DNA of 64,000 nt from Manihot esculenta (lineage: Eukaryota > Streptophyta > Magnoliopsida > Malpighiales > Euphorbiaceae): NCBI RefSeq assembly GCF_001659605.2, contig NC_035176.2, forward strand, positions 27,646,716 through 27,710,715, in the 5' to 3' direction. The notes below the pieces were generated by a model, which was not told the origin of the DNA, did not search any database, and was given only the letters and a program-made list of their open reading frames with translations. The position numbers and the translations under genes are program-made. How positions within the stretch are numbered: the stretch's first letter is position 1; every line of letters starts with the position of its first letter. Shown here piece by piece: positions 26,101-38,089 of this stretch.

Positions 26101-26493
26101 TAAATAATAAACAACTTACTTCAATTCACCGGTGACCGGCAACCACGAGCGGCAAAAGAGAGCGTTCCGTCTAACTCCGAAGAATAAATAAGTGCCCCAC
26201 CGGCACTGGAAGTCCCCATCGGCCATATCTATTCCCTCGGCAAGTGCTCTCCTTCTCAAGGTATCCTCCTCTTCCAAACGCCACAATGATCGCCGCTTCG
26301 ACGACTTAGTCGGAGACTGCGGCATGGAATCGGACGACATACGCGGCGAGATGCGGCGGCGTGGGAAGAGGAGGAGGAGGAGAGAGATAAGGATTGTTTG
26401 GACAAAAACGAGAGACGTCCTAAGGGTTTTCAGGATCGGAATTATGCGATTGCTCGCTCCGGAGGTCAGCGGCTCCATCTCCGCCGTTGACAT
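23160..26493 (-). CDS. Monoacylglycerol lipase-like alpha/beta hydrolase (plant MAGL2/MAGL4 type)
   Basis: Predicted serine hydrolase of the plant MAGL / caffeoylshikimate-esterase-like family; such enzymes cleave monoacylglycerols or related esters to glycerol and acid. Seven coding exons: 26493-26120, 25259-25221, 25041-24971, 24783-24719, 24203-24114, 24023-23931 and 23573-23160. All phases agree and give 381 residues plus stop. Oxyanion region: IIHGLNEHSGRY (about 129-140). Nucleophile elbow: FGHSTGGA with Ser205. Acid: HGTADKVTDP with Asp324. Base: DGFLHD with His354. The N-terminal exon has a hydrophobic stretch around residues 28-43 (LVFVQTILISLLLLLF), so it may be membrane-anchored or carry a transit sequence. 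It resembles Arabidopsis At1g73480/At1g18360 more than the caffeoylshikimate esterase CSE (my recollection, not a search). Substrate is not provable from sequence. A good TATA box lies upstream. Confidence 0.93.
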
Positions 26494-26614
26494 GGCCGAG
26501 ATGGAAAATTAGAACCACAAAATAGAAAACAGCGACAAGCGATACAATTAGAGAGAGAGACGAGAGAATCCGTCAATGGTGTAGACGAGAGAGGCTCGAC
26601 GAGATAGGCGTGGG

Positions 26615-26622
26615 TATTTATA
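26615..26622 (-). promoter_or_regulatory. TATA box of the hydrolase gene
   Basis: On the minus strand CTATAAATACCC, with TATAAATA at 26622-26615, lies about 122 bp upstream of the ATG at 26493. This predicts transcription start near 26585 and a leader of about 90 bp containing a GAGAGAGA stretch. Confidence 0.7.
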
Positions 26623-26639
26623 GTGTAATTGTGTGGAGA

Positions 26640-29100
26640 TAACAGACAAGAAAATAAATGTTAGCTGAGATGCAGGTAGGGGAACTTAAAGCGGTTGATG
26701 ACGTAACGTTATCTTATTGGTGGCATTTTTATGGAGGGTGGAAGTGGACGTTGGTGATTGAGGTTCTGTGGGGTCTCAAGATGGGCTATGTGTAGTTGCA
26801 GTACCATGGGATTATTATTGCAGCTGTGCGTTAATACAAATGAAAATTTTTAATACAGGCCAGAAACTGGTTGGAAGCTGAGACCTTGATTTAATTAATT
26901 AATTATTTTTTGAATAAATAAATAATTTTATTTTTTTATTGTTTGAAGATTTACATGACAGTTCCGTGTTTTATACTATATCTGCACAATTGATATTTAG
27001 ATGCTAAAATCATGTTTCATTTATTTTTTTAAAATAATTTTATCAATAATTAAGATTAATAAAATTCTTAAAATATAAAAAAAAATAAATTATTTTAAAT
27101 TTCATTAACATAAAAATAAAGTAATTGTCTTTATCAGTCAGATGAAAAAAATTATTTTAAAAAGTAAATTTAATTAAAATCGATTAGTAATTTGAAAGAA
27201 ATTTTATACATGGATCCACATAATAAATAAATTTAATGTGAAATTATTAATATTTTCATATAAATTGAAGTTGCAATATTTTACCCTCTAAAAAAATATT
27301 TTTCATTGGATATTATAGAGAAGGAAGTTGCCTTTTAAATAATACATTTTTTTTAAAAGCAAAATAATACATATTTAAATTGTTATTTATAACTGTCATT
27401 TAAATTTTATTTTTGAAATTTAAATAGTTCATAAAATTTATTAAATAATATAATATTATTCATAAAAGACTTTCATTACTAAAAAGAATAAATTTATTTT
27501 CTTTCATTTAAAATAATTTAACATATAATTTTAATCATATAAATAGATTCTCAACTAAATAAAAATCAATACTTCTTAAAATATATTTGATATAAAATTA
27601 ATAAAATAAGTTTAATGGTTAATAATATATTTTTTCATTGAGTAATAATTAATTTTCAAAAATAAATTTATTTTCATAATGTTTAGTTTAATATTGAAAA
27701 TAAGTTAATCATTACCCTATTAGCCTTTCTTATCCTTTCTTATGTTTGATATAATAAAATAAAAAATAAAATAAATTGGAGAGGTTAAAATTTAACCAAT
27801 TTAACTATATATAATCCTTTCCGGAAGGTAGTATAATGAATATGCAATAATAATATATTAATTTAGTATAAATTTTAATCAAAATCAATTATAATTAAAT
27901 GAAATTAAGTATTAACTAATAGTATATAAATCTCATTTAATTCAATATCTAATATACTCTTAATAATAAAAATATTTTTATATTTATAATAGAAATAGAT
28001 GAATTAATTTTTAATTTGAACGAATTAATTATAAAAATATAAAAATTATTAAAATTTAAAAATTAAAATATATTCAGTATTTTAATTAAATATTTGACGG
28101 TCCAAAAGATTGATTAAGAAAAACTATTACTTATAATGCTAACCCCGGGTAGAACGATTATTTATTATCAAATCAAACCGGTTAATAAATATTAAAACCG
28201 TCAATATCAGACGGCACCGAATATTAAGTTGATGTATGCTTGATTGTTCATAAAATTGAAAGTTTAGACGCAATCGTAAAAAGGGGCGTGGCGTTCAAAT
28301 CCAAGCCTTAAAAACACGATGATTATCGTCACCGAGATTCGTCCACGTATTCAATTAGCGGATTTTGCGCTACAAATAAATTTCAAAATGCACCGTCATG
28401 TCATATCACGTCTGTTTCGCTCCTTGCCTCCCCATTCCAAACGACAAGCTGACGCCGCAGATCAAATTTTAAATTTAATTATTTTTAAAATAACTTATAA
28501 ATTAATCAATTCAAAGATTTTATTTAGTTTAAATAGATTAACTATGTAACTTAATTAAGTTTATGTTAACTCATTTCTTTGCTATAATATTATCAAATAT
28601 ATTTAATTATAATATAATTTTATTTTAAATAAATAATTAATTATTAACATATGTGTTATTAAGAACTAATATAAAAGATGCTTAGATTCATAGAAATTAG
28701 TGTACGTAATATATTTAAATTAATGAAAAAAAATTACAATCATATGAAATTAAAATCAAACTAACTTATGAACACTACAGTGAAAAGTTTTTTTTTTTTT
28801 CTAACTTAACAATTATACTATCTCCGTCCAGGGCCGAATACACAGCGGACAAGAGGGGCACTTGTCTGACTGCCTCTACAAAATTTCTCAATAAAAATTT
28901 ATTTGGCTGCTGAATTGGTGGTGGAATGGGCCACAGTGAATAATGCTTGTTCCTGAAAATTGAGAAGCTAAAGCTAAAAGTACTCAAAGATGGGAAGCAT
29001 TTTAGAAAAACTTTGGGAAAGATGTTAGACAAAAGACAAAACACGTTAATTAAAGTTGGAAGACATCACAATTGCCATTGCCATTGCCATGCCAATCAAA
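26640..29100. other. Intergenic DNA, no gene found
   Basis: Mostly A/T-rich. A patch of balanced composition at about 28140-28470 holds a 76-residue frame (28319-28549, plus) with no recognisable domain. A second patch at 28830-29100 is also unidentified. Confidence 0.5.
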
Positions 29101-29104
29101 TTAT

Positions 29105-29345
29105 TACTGAGCTGATTCAGATTTAGTTTGACAAAAATTTAATCGGGTTTAATTTAATTTTTAAATGAGTTAAATTTAAATTTAATTTTTAAATTTAATA
29201 AATGAGTTAAACTCTATTTTTATAATATTTGACTCATTAAAATTTATGAGTTGGACTCATTTTTGAATTTATAAATAGATTTATAAATAAATTCATTAAC
29301 AGTATCGTTAAATATACTGAGATTAATATCATAAAAAATATAAAT
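29105..29345. repeat. GAGTCGAA/CGAGTT-type repeat, decayed copy 3
   Basis: Contains AAATGAGTTAAA, TGACTCATTAAAATTTATGAG and ATTCATTAACAGTATCGTTAAA-like stretches that parallel one arm of the elements at 13427-14130 and 16070-16680. It is heavily decayed; borders are approximate. Confidence 0.4.
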
Positions 29346-29970
29346 TCAATCTTGTATATTTATTGTCGCTATTAATAACCCTAATAATAAATAAATAATA
29401 AAAATTTTATGTGATAATTTAAATTTGTAAAAAATTAATATAACATAAAATTTATAATATTATTTAATAGAAATTTTAATTTATACGAAAAATTTTATTA
29501 TAATTGCTAATTTAAAAATGTGATATTTTTACAATATTAATTCTATAACTATTACTAATTCATTAAAACTATATAATATATTGTGATAATTAATAGAAAA
29601 ATTAACTTTATAAAAAATTAAATTACTAATAATGAAAACATAAAATAAAAGTTCTGTATTGATATTGTATTAAGGACATGTTATAAATTAATATTTATAA
29701 ATATATTATTTAATTATTAATTTAAGTTAATAATAAGATATATATTTTTTATAATACAATTCTTTTATATTTAAATTTTTGTATATATGAAATACAACTA
29801 TATTTGAAATGCAATACGTGTATATATAGTTAAAAGATTTTAATATAATATGATTTGTATGTATACAAAATTAATAATTTTTTTTTTTTTTAAAGTAGGA
29901 GATTTAGAGGAATGGAGTCTCCCACTTAACTGTACGAAGTGAGTAATATTTCATTCAGGCTACATAAATT
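29346..29970. other. AT-rich intergenic DNA, no gene found
   Basis: Nothing recognisable on either strand. A T-run at 29878-29891 is followed by a short patch of balanced composition. Confidence 0.5.
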
Positions 29971-29973
29971 ATT

Positions 29974-30405
29974 AGTTGCGACTTCGGTTCAAATTAAAAA
30001 AATCGATCGAATCAAATTAATTTTAAAATTGTGTTCAGTTTTTTATTCAATTCGATTCGGTTCGATTTTTAATTTCAAAAATTTTAATTATTTCGATTCG
30101 GTTCGATTTTGATCAGAAAAAAATTAAAAAAATCAAACCGAACCGATTAGTGATAATAATATGTTATTTTTAATAATATAGAGAAATTAAATTATATTAA
30201 AATTAAAAATATTTTAATTACGTGTAAAAAATAAAAAATTTATTAAAAATCGAAATTGATCAAATTAAACTGAATCGAACCGATTCGATTCAGTTTTTGA
30301 CCAAAATCAGTTCGGTTTAGTTTTCATAAACACTAAAATTTCTATTTTTGATTTATTTGGTTCAGTTCGATTTTGAACCGAACCGATCGAATGCGCAGCC
30401 GTATA
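29974..30405. repeat. Dispersed TTCGGTTCGATT-type MITE-like repeat, copy 2
   Basis: The best preserved of three copies. Inverted arms carry ATTCGATTCGGTTCGATTTT near 30050 and, near the right end, TTTTGAACCGAACCGATCGA. The termini contain GTTGCGAC and GAATGCGCAGCC. The centre has AATAATATAGAGAAATTAAA as in 9503-9955 and 40325-40748. Confidence 0.7.
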
Positions 30406-30900
30406 TACATGAGCGAAGAGGAAAGTAATAAATTTGTGGGAAAAAAAATCAATAATTTTATATTATAACAATAAATTACAATTTTATTTTTGTTAAAATT
30501 ATTTATATTGATATTTAAATTTTCAGATAATCACCTTGAGTTCAATATAATATCAATCTTTCAAATACTGTACGAATTTTATTTTGTAAAATAATAAAAT
30601 TTTAATTGATTAAAGCTATCTCTAGTAATTTTTACTTTTGACTTGTATGAGCATAATTATTTTAATTAGTTGAAATATTCATTGAACTGAAATTTTATAG
30701 GGACTTAATTTAGTTTCAGGTAATTTAGACCAGTTGGCCTAAAAAGATTTAGGCATCATGGCGAGTTTACGATTTTGATTATATTTAGTGGATTGACAAG
30801 TGACATTTTTATTCTAATAACATGAACTTAGTCTTTAAAACATAGAGAAGGATCAATAAGATCGATCTGATTTCTCACTTAATTGAATCCACCAGATAAA
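30406..30900. other. Intergenic DNA, no gene found
   Basis: AT-rich and non-coding on both strands; no repeat family was recognised. Confidence 0.5.
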
Positions 30901-30904
30901 TCCA

Positions 30905-31250
30905 ATTAAGAATTGTGTCACTTTACTTCAATCAGAGATGTCTACCTTGTTGAAGTGACTTCATCTTTGTATTTTCCAAATGAGTTGTCGCCACAGCTTT
31001 CCTCGATTTCATCGGCCAACTCTTTTGATACTGATTTCAGCAATAAGTCACCAGATTTTCTTCAATTTTCACATTCATCTGAACCTTTGTCAGAGACTAA
31101 TGGTTCCATCCATCATCCCTAGAGCAACAATCTGCATAGCTCTACTCCAAGAACGACAATAGTTTCCAAGCAAAGGAGCTGTTTCTAAAACCATACTAAG
31201 ATTGTCCGAGGTTTGCAAGCTCATCCACTCCCCTCCTCAGAAATGATCCA
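30905..31250 (+). pseudogene. Possible Copia-type retrotransposon polyprotein remnant
   Basis: A plus-strand frame (30913-31122) reads RDVYLVEVTSSLYFPNE followed by a Ser/Pro-rich stretch. This resembles the linker between integrase and reverse transcriptase in Copia polyproteins. The frame then hits a stop, and HSSTPRT-like residues follow in the same frame. The evidence is weak: no catalytic motif is present and the match rests on composition and one short block. It may also be unrelated intergenic sequence. Confidence 0.3.
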
Positions 31251-31269
31251 ACCGAGAATAATGCATGCT

Positions 31270-31275
31270 TTTATT
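31270..31275 (-). terminator. Candidate polyadenylation signal of DOT2
   Basis: AATAAA on the minus strand lies 169 bp beyond the DOT2 stop codon at 31444, a normal plant 3' UTR distance. The surrounding sequence (GTTAGCTTGTCAGTTAACGA on the minus strand) also resembles Copia LTRs, so the signal may have been supplied by a retroelement. Confidence 0.45.
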
Positions 31276-31443
31276 GATTAGCAAGCTTCTCTACAAGTGC
31301 CTACATAGCTCGTTAACTGACAAGCTAACACCTCAGCTAACTCATAACAAACAAACTTCTTAGCCAATCATATATATTAACAGTCTCGTCTCTACAAACT
31401 TCAACCTCAAGTTTACAACAGTTTCAAAATTTTCATGGTGTCT

Positions 31444-34400
31444 TCAAGTTCTTGGCTTCTTTGGCATGCCAGAGTTCCCAGCCTCAGCCTGGCGTTTTAT
31501 TCCCAAGAAGTGCTCAACCTGGAAAAGAAAAGGATATATTATCTGCATAGCATGGGGGGAAAAAGGAGAAAATACAGTATGAAATCAACACGAAACTGAA
31601 AATAAAGTAGGAGAATATTAAACAAAACAAAAAAGTGTTTGTTTGCAAGAGACTAAAATATGTTTGTTCGCTTATGACAGAAAAAAAAAGATCTATTTGG
31701 TTAATAAATTGTGAGGACTGTCTTAACTTCTAAATTCTCACTTAGACTCTGAACCTAACGATAGTCAAGTGAAGCCAACCAAGAACCATCCCAAACTTTG
31801 CAACAAAGCACCATTCCATCCCCCAACTTGCAGCTATGGTAATCTAAGTAATCTTGTTTATTTCCCCACTTAACCCAGTACACCTTCCCACCTATTCCTT
31901 GAGCTTCTAGACAAATCTGAAAAATAATAGCTTAATAATTTGCTAGTAGAGTAATGCAACAATTCCCTGACCTTTTTGTCACCAAGCATGGGTGTTAGGC
32001 CGCCCGGAAGATCCTTCTCAACAGTTGCAAAACCACTTCTGGGATCACTGGTTTGCCTGCAAATGAAATATGACATAATCAATTGTGTGCTAGCAATTGA
32101 ACTACAAATGAAAAAAGGAAGCAAATCAATTATACTATGTGAAAAAATATATTCCACAAACTACTAATACACCTGCATATGTAGTTCTTTTCTTTTTAAA
32201 TTAACTACCCATTTATAGTGCAACTCTCTGCAGTCCTCACTAATAAACTATATTTGAAATGTCAGATGGAAAAATAATCGTTACCCTGGCTTAACATGAC
32301 CACTGAGGACGAGGTAGGGTGTTTTCAACTGAGCCTGGGCTTCTCTCATCCGCTCCACAGACAATGATGGTGTATCTGAATTTTTCATTTGCTTCAACTT
32401 CAGTTCTTCCTGGTATTGCTTCATGCGCTTTTCTTGCTTCATTTTGCCAGGTCCTTTTCCATGGAATTTATGAGAAATCATCCTAAAGGCTTCTTTGGGA
32501 GTCATCTGTTATTAAAAGATCAAATAATCCATTATCATAAAAATATGGCTTAATACTATTAGACAGCATAAATTTAGAAAATGTATTTGATATCAGCAGG
32601 GGCATAACCAGGGAAGTGGGACACAACCTAAGAATTACCTAACCAAATAACCAATTTAACTTTACTGGTCGGTCTTTCACTTTTCCTGCTTACTGGACAT
32701 CAATACAAATAAGAAACAGAAAACTTCATTTTTATTACATGCCATGGTTCATGTTGTCCATAATATCTACAGCAATAACTCCCAGCTGCCCTGTAATAGT
32801 TCTTAGAACCAATCCTCAAACTAGCACAAAGATTTAGCAACTCAACAATTCTATCAATCTCAAGGCTCAAAACCTTGTCATATGACCAAGAATTTCTAAT
32901 CAATTGATTCTATACAAGGATACTAACTGTCATTCAAGGAAATCCATCCAACCATTCTATGCTAATTTCATTTACATTACCCTATCAGATTTGCCCAATA
33001 AAAGGACCCATATATACACCTCACTCACAGTAGCTAAACACAAATAGCATAAACCATAAAGCAATACCAGATATTAGAAAGCAATAATACTTACAATACG
33101 CCCAAATTCATCTGTCCTTTCGATTCGAATGTCCTTAAATCTGTCTTTATTTTTATCAACATCATTGTCTACTATACCAACAAGTTTACTCTTTTTCTTG
33201 TCCATGTTTCTTCCACCCCATTCGATACTTTCTTTAAGTGTTCCTCGCTCTTTAAGCAAACTCAATGCACCAGACAGTCCTTTACCAACTGGAGCTTCAT
33301 GAATAGTTAAATCTGGAACTATATCCTCCTGATTCTCATTAACAGGGTTTTCATCTTCATCAATTTCTTTAACTTCTGTCCAACCACAAGGTTCATCTTT
33401 TCTTTCTTGATCAGCAGCTCTTGATGGTGCTTCATCCTCGTCCATGAAAACATCATCATTGTCAGGCTTATGGGCCTCTGAGAAGAAAAAAAAAAACAGC
33501 ATGTTAGTTTTTCAGTACACACAGTATACATATTTTATTCAGCACATAGAGGAAAATTACAATTGAAAAAGTCTTAAACAAAGTAAGAGAAGTATGCCAA
33601 TAGTTCAATGTCACATTGAGTACACGACAAAGGATTGGAGAAACCTAAATTGGAGGTTCATAAAAAGAGAATAAAGAATCCGACATAAAATCTTGATTAA
33701 CTGGAGAAGGCTATACAAGTCAAAAAATCATAATTCCAATGCAAAATTATATTATAGAAGTAATACCTTCATCCAGTTGGAGACCCCAGACAAACTCTTC
33801 CATCTCTGTGAAGACAATCTTGTTTTCTTGTGACTCGGCAGTTGTAAGGTTTTGATCATCCACAATGTTACTGCCTGTAGTGGTGGTGGCAGCTAGGCGA
33901 GCAATTGCTTGAGGACCTGATGCTTCCTCCTCTTGCTTTTTGAGAGCTAATTTCCTAGCTCTTTCTAAGGATTTATAAAGATCCTCATCATCATCTGCAA
34001 ACACAGGATTTTCATCTTCATCCAGTTTAGCAGGAAGAGTTTGTTCCAGTCGCAGTGATTTAGAAGCCTCATCCGCTTTAGAATATGCAGACTGATATGC
34101 ATTGCTTCTCATTTCAGCTTCAGATCTCTCTTTTTCCTCCCTAATTGCCTGCCTTCTCCCATCATTTCGAGAACCAAGATCTCCAACACCCAATCCAGCT
34201 GAGACAGCTTCTGCTTCAAGGGCATTTATATCCAGCTTCTCTTTCTTGCGCAGGGACTTTTTTTTCTTGGGCTTCTTAAATTGAAGAATCTCTTCTTGTG
34301 TGTAGTAATCCGATGAGATCCTTCCAAAGGCAGTTAGGTCTTCAAAGCGATTATTTGTGGAAGAACCTTGTAGCCTTCTACGAAGCTGGAAATAAAAATT

Positions 34401-37400
34401 ATATATACATATATTTCAGAACAAAGAAAAGGATTAAAAAAAAAGGAAGACAAAAAAAGTCGTCCTGAAAAATAATGCTAATAAATAACATCTAGCTTTT
34501 AAGAATAAATTGGAAAAAAGGACTAATCTACCTCTTCCAATTTTTTCTCAGCTTCACCAGTGAACCTTCCCCTTGCATCAAGAGTGACCCCCTGATAGAA
34601 ACAACAATTATGATCATATGTTTTCAATAATAATTTAAAAGGCAATCATCATATTGTGGAAGTATTTTCTAACCTCGTCTACAGCTGAATCATCATATTG
34701 TGGAAGTATTTTCTTCTCAGCAGTAGGATCATCATTGAACCTAAAAGTTAGAATGTGTCCAACTTGTTAGCAATTTCTGAACATTTGCATACTAATTAAA
34801 AGAAAGCATTGTGTCAGTTTTCACATTACTTGTCATCATAAATCCCTGTCTTCTTCTTTGCAGCCTTATAAGCCTCATCCCGACGCTTCTGCTCTCCAAT
34901 TTCCACATTTTCAAGCTTGTCAACCTCTGTTGTATCAGACCAAAAAACTCTGTCAAGAAAAAATGTTACGACATGTCATGGAACTTAACACAAAACAGGT
35001 CGAGGTGATATCCAGCTTTTTTACCTTCATTAATGTCACCATCTGCAAGTATACTCTGGTCTTTGAGTGTCAAGACAACTGCTCCACCTTCCATTACCTT
35101 TTCAAGGCCATGCAGGACCTTAACTCCAGCTAGATCATCTGCCAACAGTTTCATCATAAAAATAAATCAATATGACTGGATAAAACAAAAATCCCTGCCA
35201 AATATAACCAGGACATTCAGCTAGATAGAAATGTAGAAGCTGCATTTCGAATGTGAACAAAGGTGAGAGAGATTAATAACATAACATGAAGCTGAGCGTA
35301 ATCACACCCTTATGCTCAACTCCGCGTTCCTGAGAAACTATACTGGTGAATTATGATTATCTGCACTTGTTAAGAACAATAAACGCATGCGAAATTTTAG
35401 TAATGAAATATTAGCAAGTAAAGCTGCAACCACTATGCGCAACTTGTATGATCTAAAAATATGAATCCAAGTGATTCTAAATCCATTTGGCTTTCAAAAT
35501 AACTTGTTGAATGATTAGTAGTTATTAAGAAGAAACCATACGAGTGAGATGCTCAGCTTCCTCCTCATCTTCACTGTCTCCTTGAACAATATTATCCTGA
35601 TATTTATATCACAAAGATCAAAACTCAATCATATTAGATAAAAGAAATCCAGTAACACATACTGCAATTAAGAACAAAATACCTGCTCCTCAAAAATCTT
35701 TGATAGCTGCTTGGCTTTCTCCTTTTCAGAATTCTTTTTCTCTTCAAGCTTTCGACTCCTATTAACCCATGCTAAAACCTCAGAGCCTTCTGAATTTTTC
35801 TTTAATCTTTCTTCTTTCATCCTGAACAAAAATTAACACATCATCAGGATAGTCTATCACCATAAACCGTTAAAATGTATTCATAGATGAACTTTTAGTA
35901 ATTTTGACAATACAAACATACACATGTTCAATATCCTTATAACAGGACCACAAATTCCTAGTTCCTACTCGTATCAAAGCAAATTATATACAACAGATAC
36001 ACGGCTTTTTATATGGAAGACCATCAGATGCAACAGCTAGTTTATTAATTTAGTTACTTATTTGGACAAAAAGGTACAACAACTACTATAGGTGCTGTTT
36101 ATGGTATTGTCATCCACAATCTTTTACATGGGAAACAAATCTTACCCAAAGTTATTTTAAGCCTATAAAAAAATAGCCAAATACATATTCACACCCAAGT
36201 ACTATTTCATATTAGCTCATTAAACATCTGAATTAAAATTATAACCTATTGAATACCTAAACTTATAAAAATCATAACAATTAAATACAAATTAATCATA
36301 TCATTGATGATTTGTAAAAAGAAATAAAAAATTAGTTTTATTGATTGCTAAATCTACTCAAACTTTTGCTGATTGGGCTATAAATTTTCAGAAAATGATA
36401 AAATTACTCTCATTTAACTTGTTCATTTATAAAAATTTAGAGAACGGCTAGCAAAATTTATAGTGCAATCAGCAACATGTGTTATTAATTTTTTCTTTTT
36501 CCTAAAAATTATCAATAATGTGACTAATTGTGTTTAATTATTATAATTTTCATTATTTGAGAATTAAATAGATTAAAATTTTAGTTTTAAGAGCTCAATA
36601 TAAATTTTAGTTTTAAGTGCTCAATAGGTTAATCCCAATTAGTATAGGGTGTAAGTATATGTTTAACCATAAAAAAAGTAACCAAAAAAATATATCAGAG
36701 AAATATCAGTAGAAATCTACTTACTTAGAAATGCGCCCCTCAAGTGCCAAGGCAGATGCATATCCTTCACCAGATTTACCTTCAACTTTTTGCTCATAGT
36801 CATCATCAAAGGAAGCATTCGCTTGCTTTGAATCATCTCTATCCTTGCTATTTTCATAGCTCAATTCAACTATATCGTCCTTGCTTCTATCATAGTCTTC
36901 GCTATAGACTCTTTTGCTCAACTTATCTTTTTCTCTCAACCTTTCTTTCTCATGATCTGCTTCTCTTTCCCTCTCCTTAGTCTTCTCTCTTCCTTTTTCC
37001 CTATCTCTATCTTTATCAATTTCCCTCTCCTTCTCTCGATCCTTATACTTCTCTCTCTCCTTCTCCTTCCCTCTTTCTCTTTCTCTCTCCCTTTCCCTGT
37101 TCTTCTCTTTTCCCCTTTCCTTATCAATATCTCTCTCTCTTTCTCGCTCCTTTTCCATCCCTCGTTCTTTCCTATCCTTGTCACGCTCACGGTCCTTCTC
37201 TCTAGACTTATCACGATCATGGTCTTTGTCCTTTGCCTTGCTATCCCTACTCCTATCTTTGCCACGCTCCTTATCCACATAGTCCTCTTGCTCCTTCTCC
37301 AAATCTTCAGTAGTTCTCTTGGAACGTTCTCTGTCCTTGTTTCTATGATCTGTGTCCCTGTCTTCTCCTCTGCTGCTCTTCCTCCGGTCCTTATCCCTAC

Positions 37401-37533
37401 TAGAATGCTTACTCAATTTTTCAGTGCCATCCTCATCATATGCTCCATCCAAATGTTGTTTTCTAGGAGAATCATCTAGACCATCCTTCTCTTTGTGTCG
37501 CTTGTATCTGGATTCAGACCAGTCCATGTCCAT
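31444..37533 (-). CDS. DOT2: SART-1 family protein DOT2 (tri-snRNP-associated splicing factor)
   Basis: Plant orthologue of human SART1 and yeast Snu66, part of the U4/U6.U5 tri-snRNP; in Arabidopsis DOT2/MDF is needed for vein patterning and meristem function (family knowledge). Twelve coding exons: 37533-36725, 35821-35683, 35596-35542, 35138-35025, 34926-34830, 34740-34674, 34591-34532, 34385-33767, 33477-33095, 32505-32285, 32056-31972 and 31518-31444. Phases agree throughout; total 907 residues plus stop. Exon 1 encodes a charged region rich in Arg/Glu/Asp/Lys (RS/RE/RD-type repeats, residues about 40-215). Conserved SART-1 blocks follow: LAWVNRSRKLEEK, DLAGVKVLHGLEKVMEGG, ILTLKDQ-like LTLKDQSILADGD, YTQEEILQFKKPKKKK and GRGLSGAL-like VGKGLSGALSLLKERGTL. 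The C-terminus HFLGIKRQAEAGNSGMPKK is the family hallmark. A leader intron and a telo-box are predicted upstream. Confidence 0.96.
34644..34714. repeat. 27-bp direct repeat across a DOT2 splice donor
   Basis: The same 27 bases occur at 34644-34670 (intron) and 34688-34714 (within coding exon 34740-34674), 44 bp apart. On the coding strand the intron begins GTTA and then repeats exon sequence starting GAAAATACTTCCACAATATG. It looks like a partial local duplication that copied exon sequence into the intron. Confidence 0.85.
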
Positions 37534-37606
37534 TGCAGCTATTAGATTCAGAAGTGATATTTCCGCTATCCGCTACTTCCAAAAATGGAAGATGCGGCGG
37601 CTAGGG

Positions 37607-37798
37607 CTGGAGAAGTGAGAAGAAAACACGATGAGCGTGGGGCAGAAGGGTCAGGGTCCCCACCCAAAAAATTCAAGTTCAAATTGTATTAGGATACAGA
37701 AGAACCCTAAAATCCAACAACAACCGGATTTGAAATTGAAATAAAAACTGGAAAAAAGAAGAAAAGAAAAATAAGATGAGAAATTGTTTGGCAATTAC
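37607..37798 (-). other. Predicted 5' UTR intron of DOT2
   Basis: On the minus strand a donor CAG|GTAATTGC at 37799/37798 and an acceptor TTCTTCTCACTTCTCCAG ending at 37607 would remove 192 bp from the leader. The pyrimidine tract is strong. It is not proven without transcript data. Confidence 0.5.
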
Positions 37799-37875
37799 CT
37801 GAAAAATCCAGAACTCTGCTTTAGAGACTATAACGAGAAAGTTAAATTGCGCAGAAGCTCGTGAGGACGAACAAA

Positions 37876-37884
37876 TTAGGGTTT
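37876..37884 (-). promoter_or_regulatory. Telo-box in the DOT2 leader or promoter
   Basis: AAACCCTAA on the minus strand, about 345 bp before the ATG, is the plant telo-box. It is common near transcription starts of genes for translation and RNA processing (established knowledge). No clear TATA box is present, as is usual for such genes. Confidence 0.55.
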
Positions 37885-38089
37885 TGCTTTGATAGAAAGT
37901 CTCTGAACCCTGATAACTAACGGAGAGAACAAGTGAACGAGACATGGGCTAGAACTTGCCTCATCTGACCCAAAATGAAGTTGCCTTCAAGGAACTAGGC
38001 CCAATACCGTGAGAAAGCTTCTCTCTGTTTGTACTAGTTTCGCCCATTTTTCTCCTGGCTGAAATTATGTGAGCCCAAATCCGCAAAGG

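Noticed and set aside
36952..37479. 175-residue plus-strand frame rich in Leu, Ser, Phe and Pro
   Set aside because: It is the antisense of the GA-rich DOT2 exon 1; the composition mirrors the charged repeat and no domain is seen.
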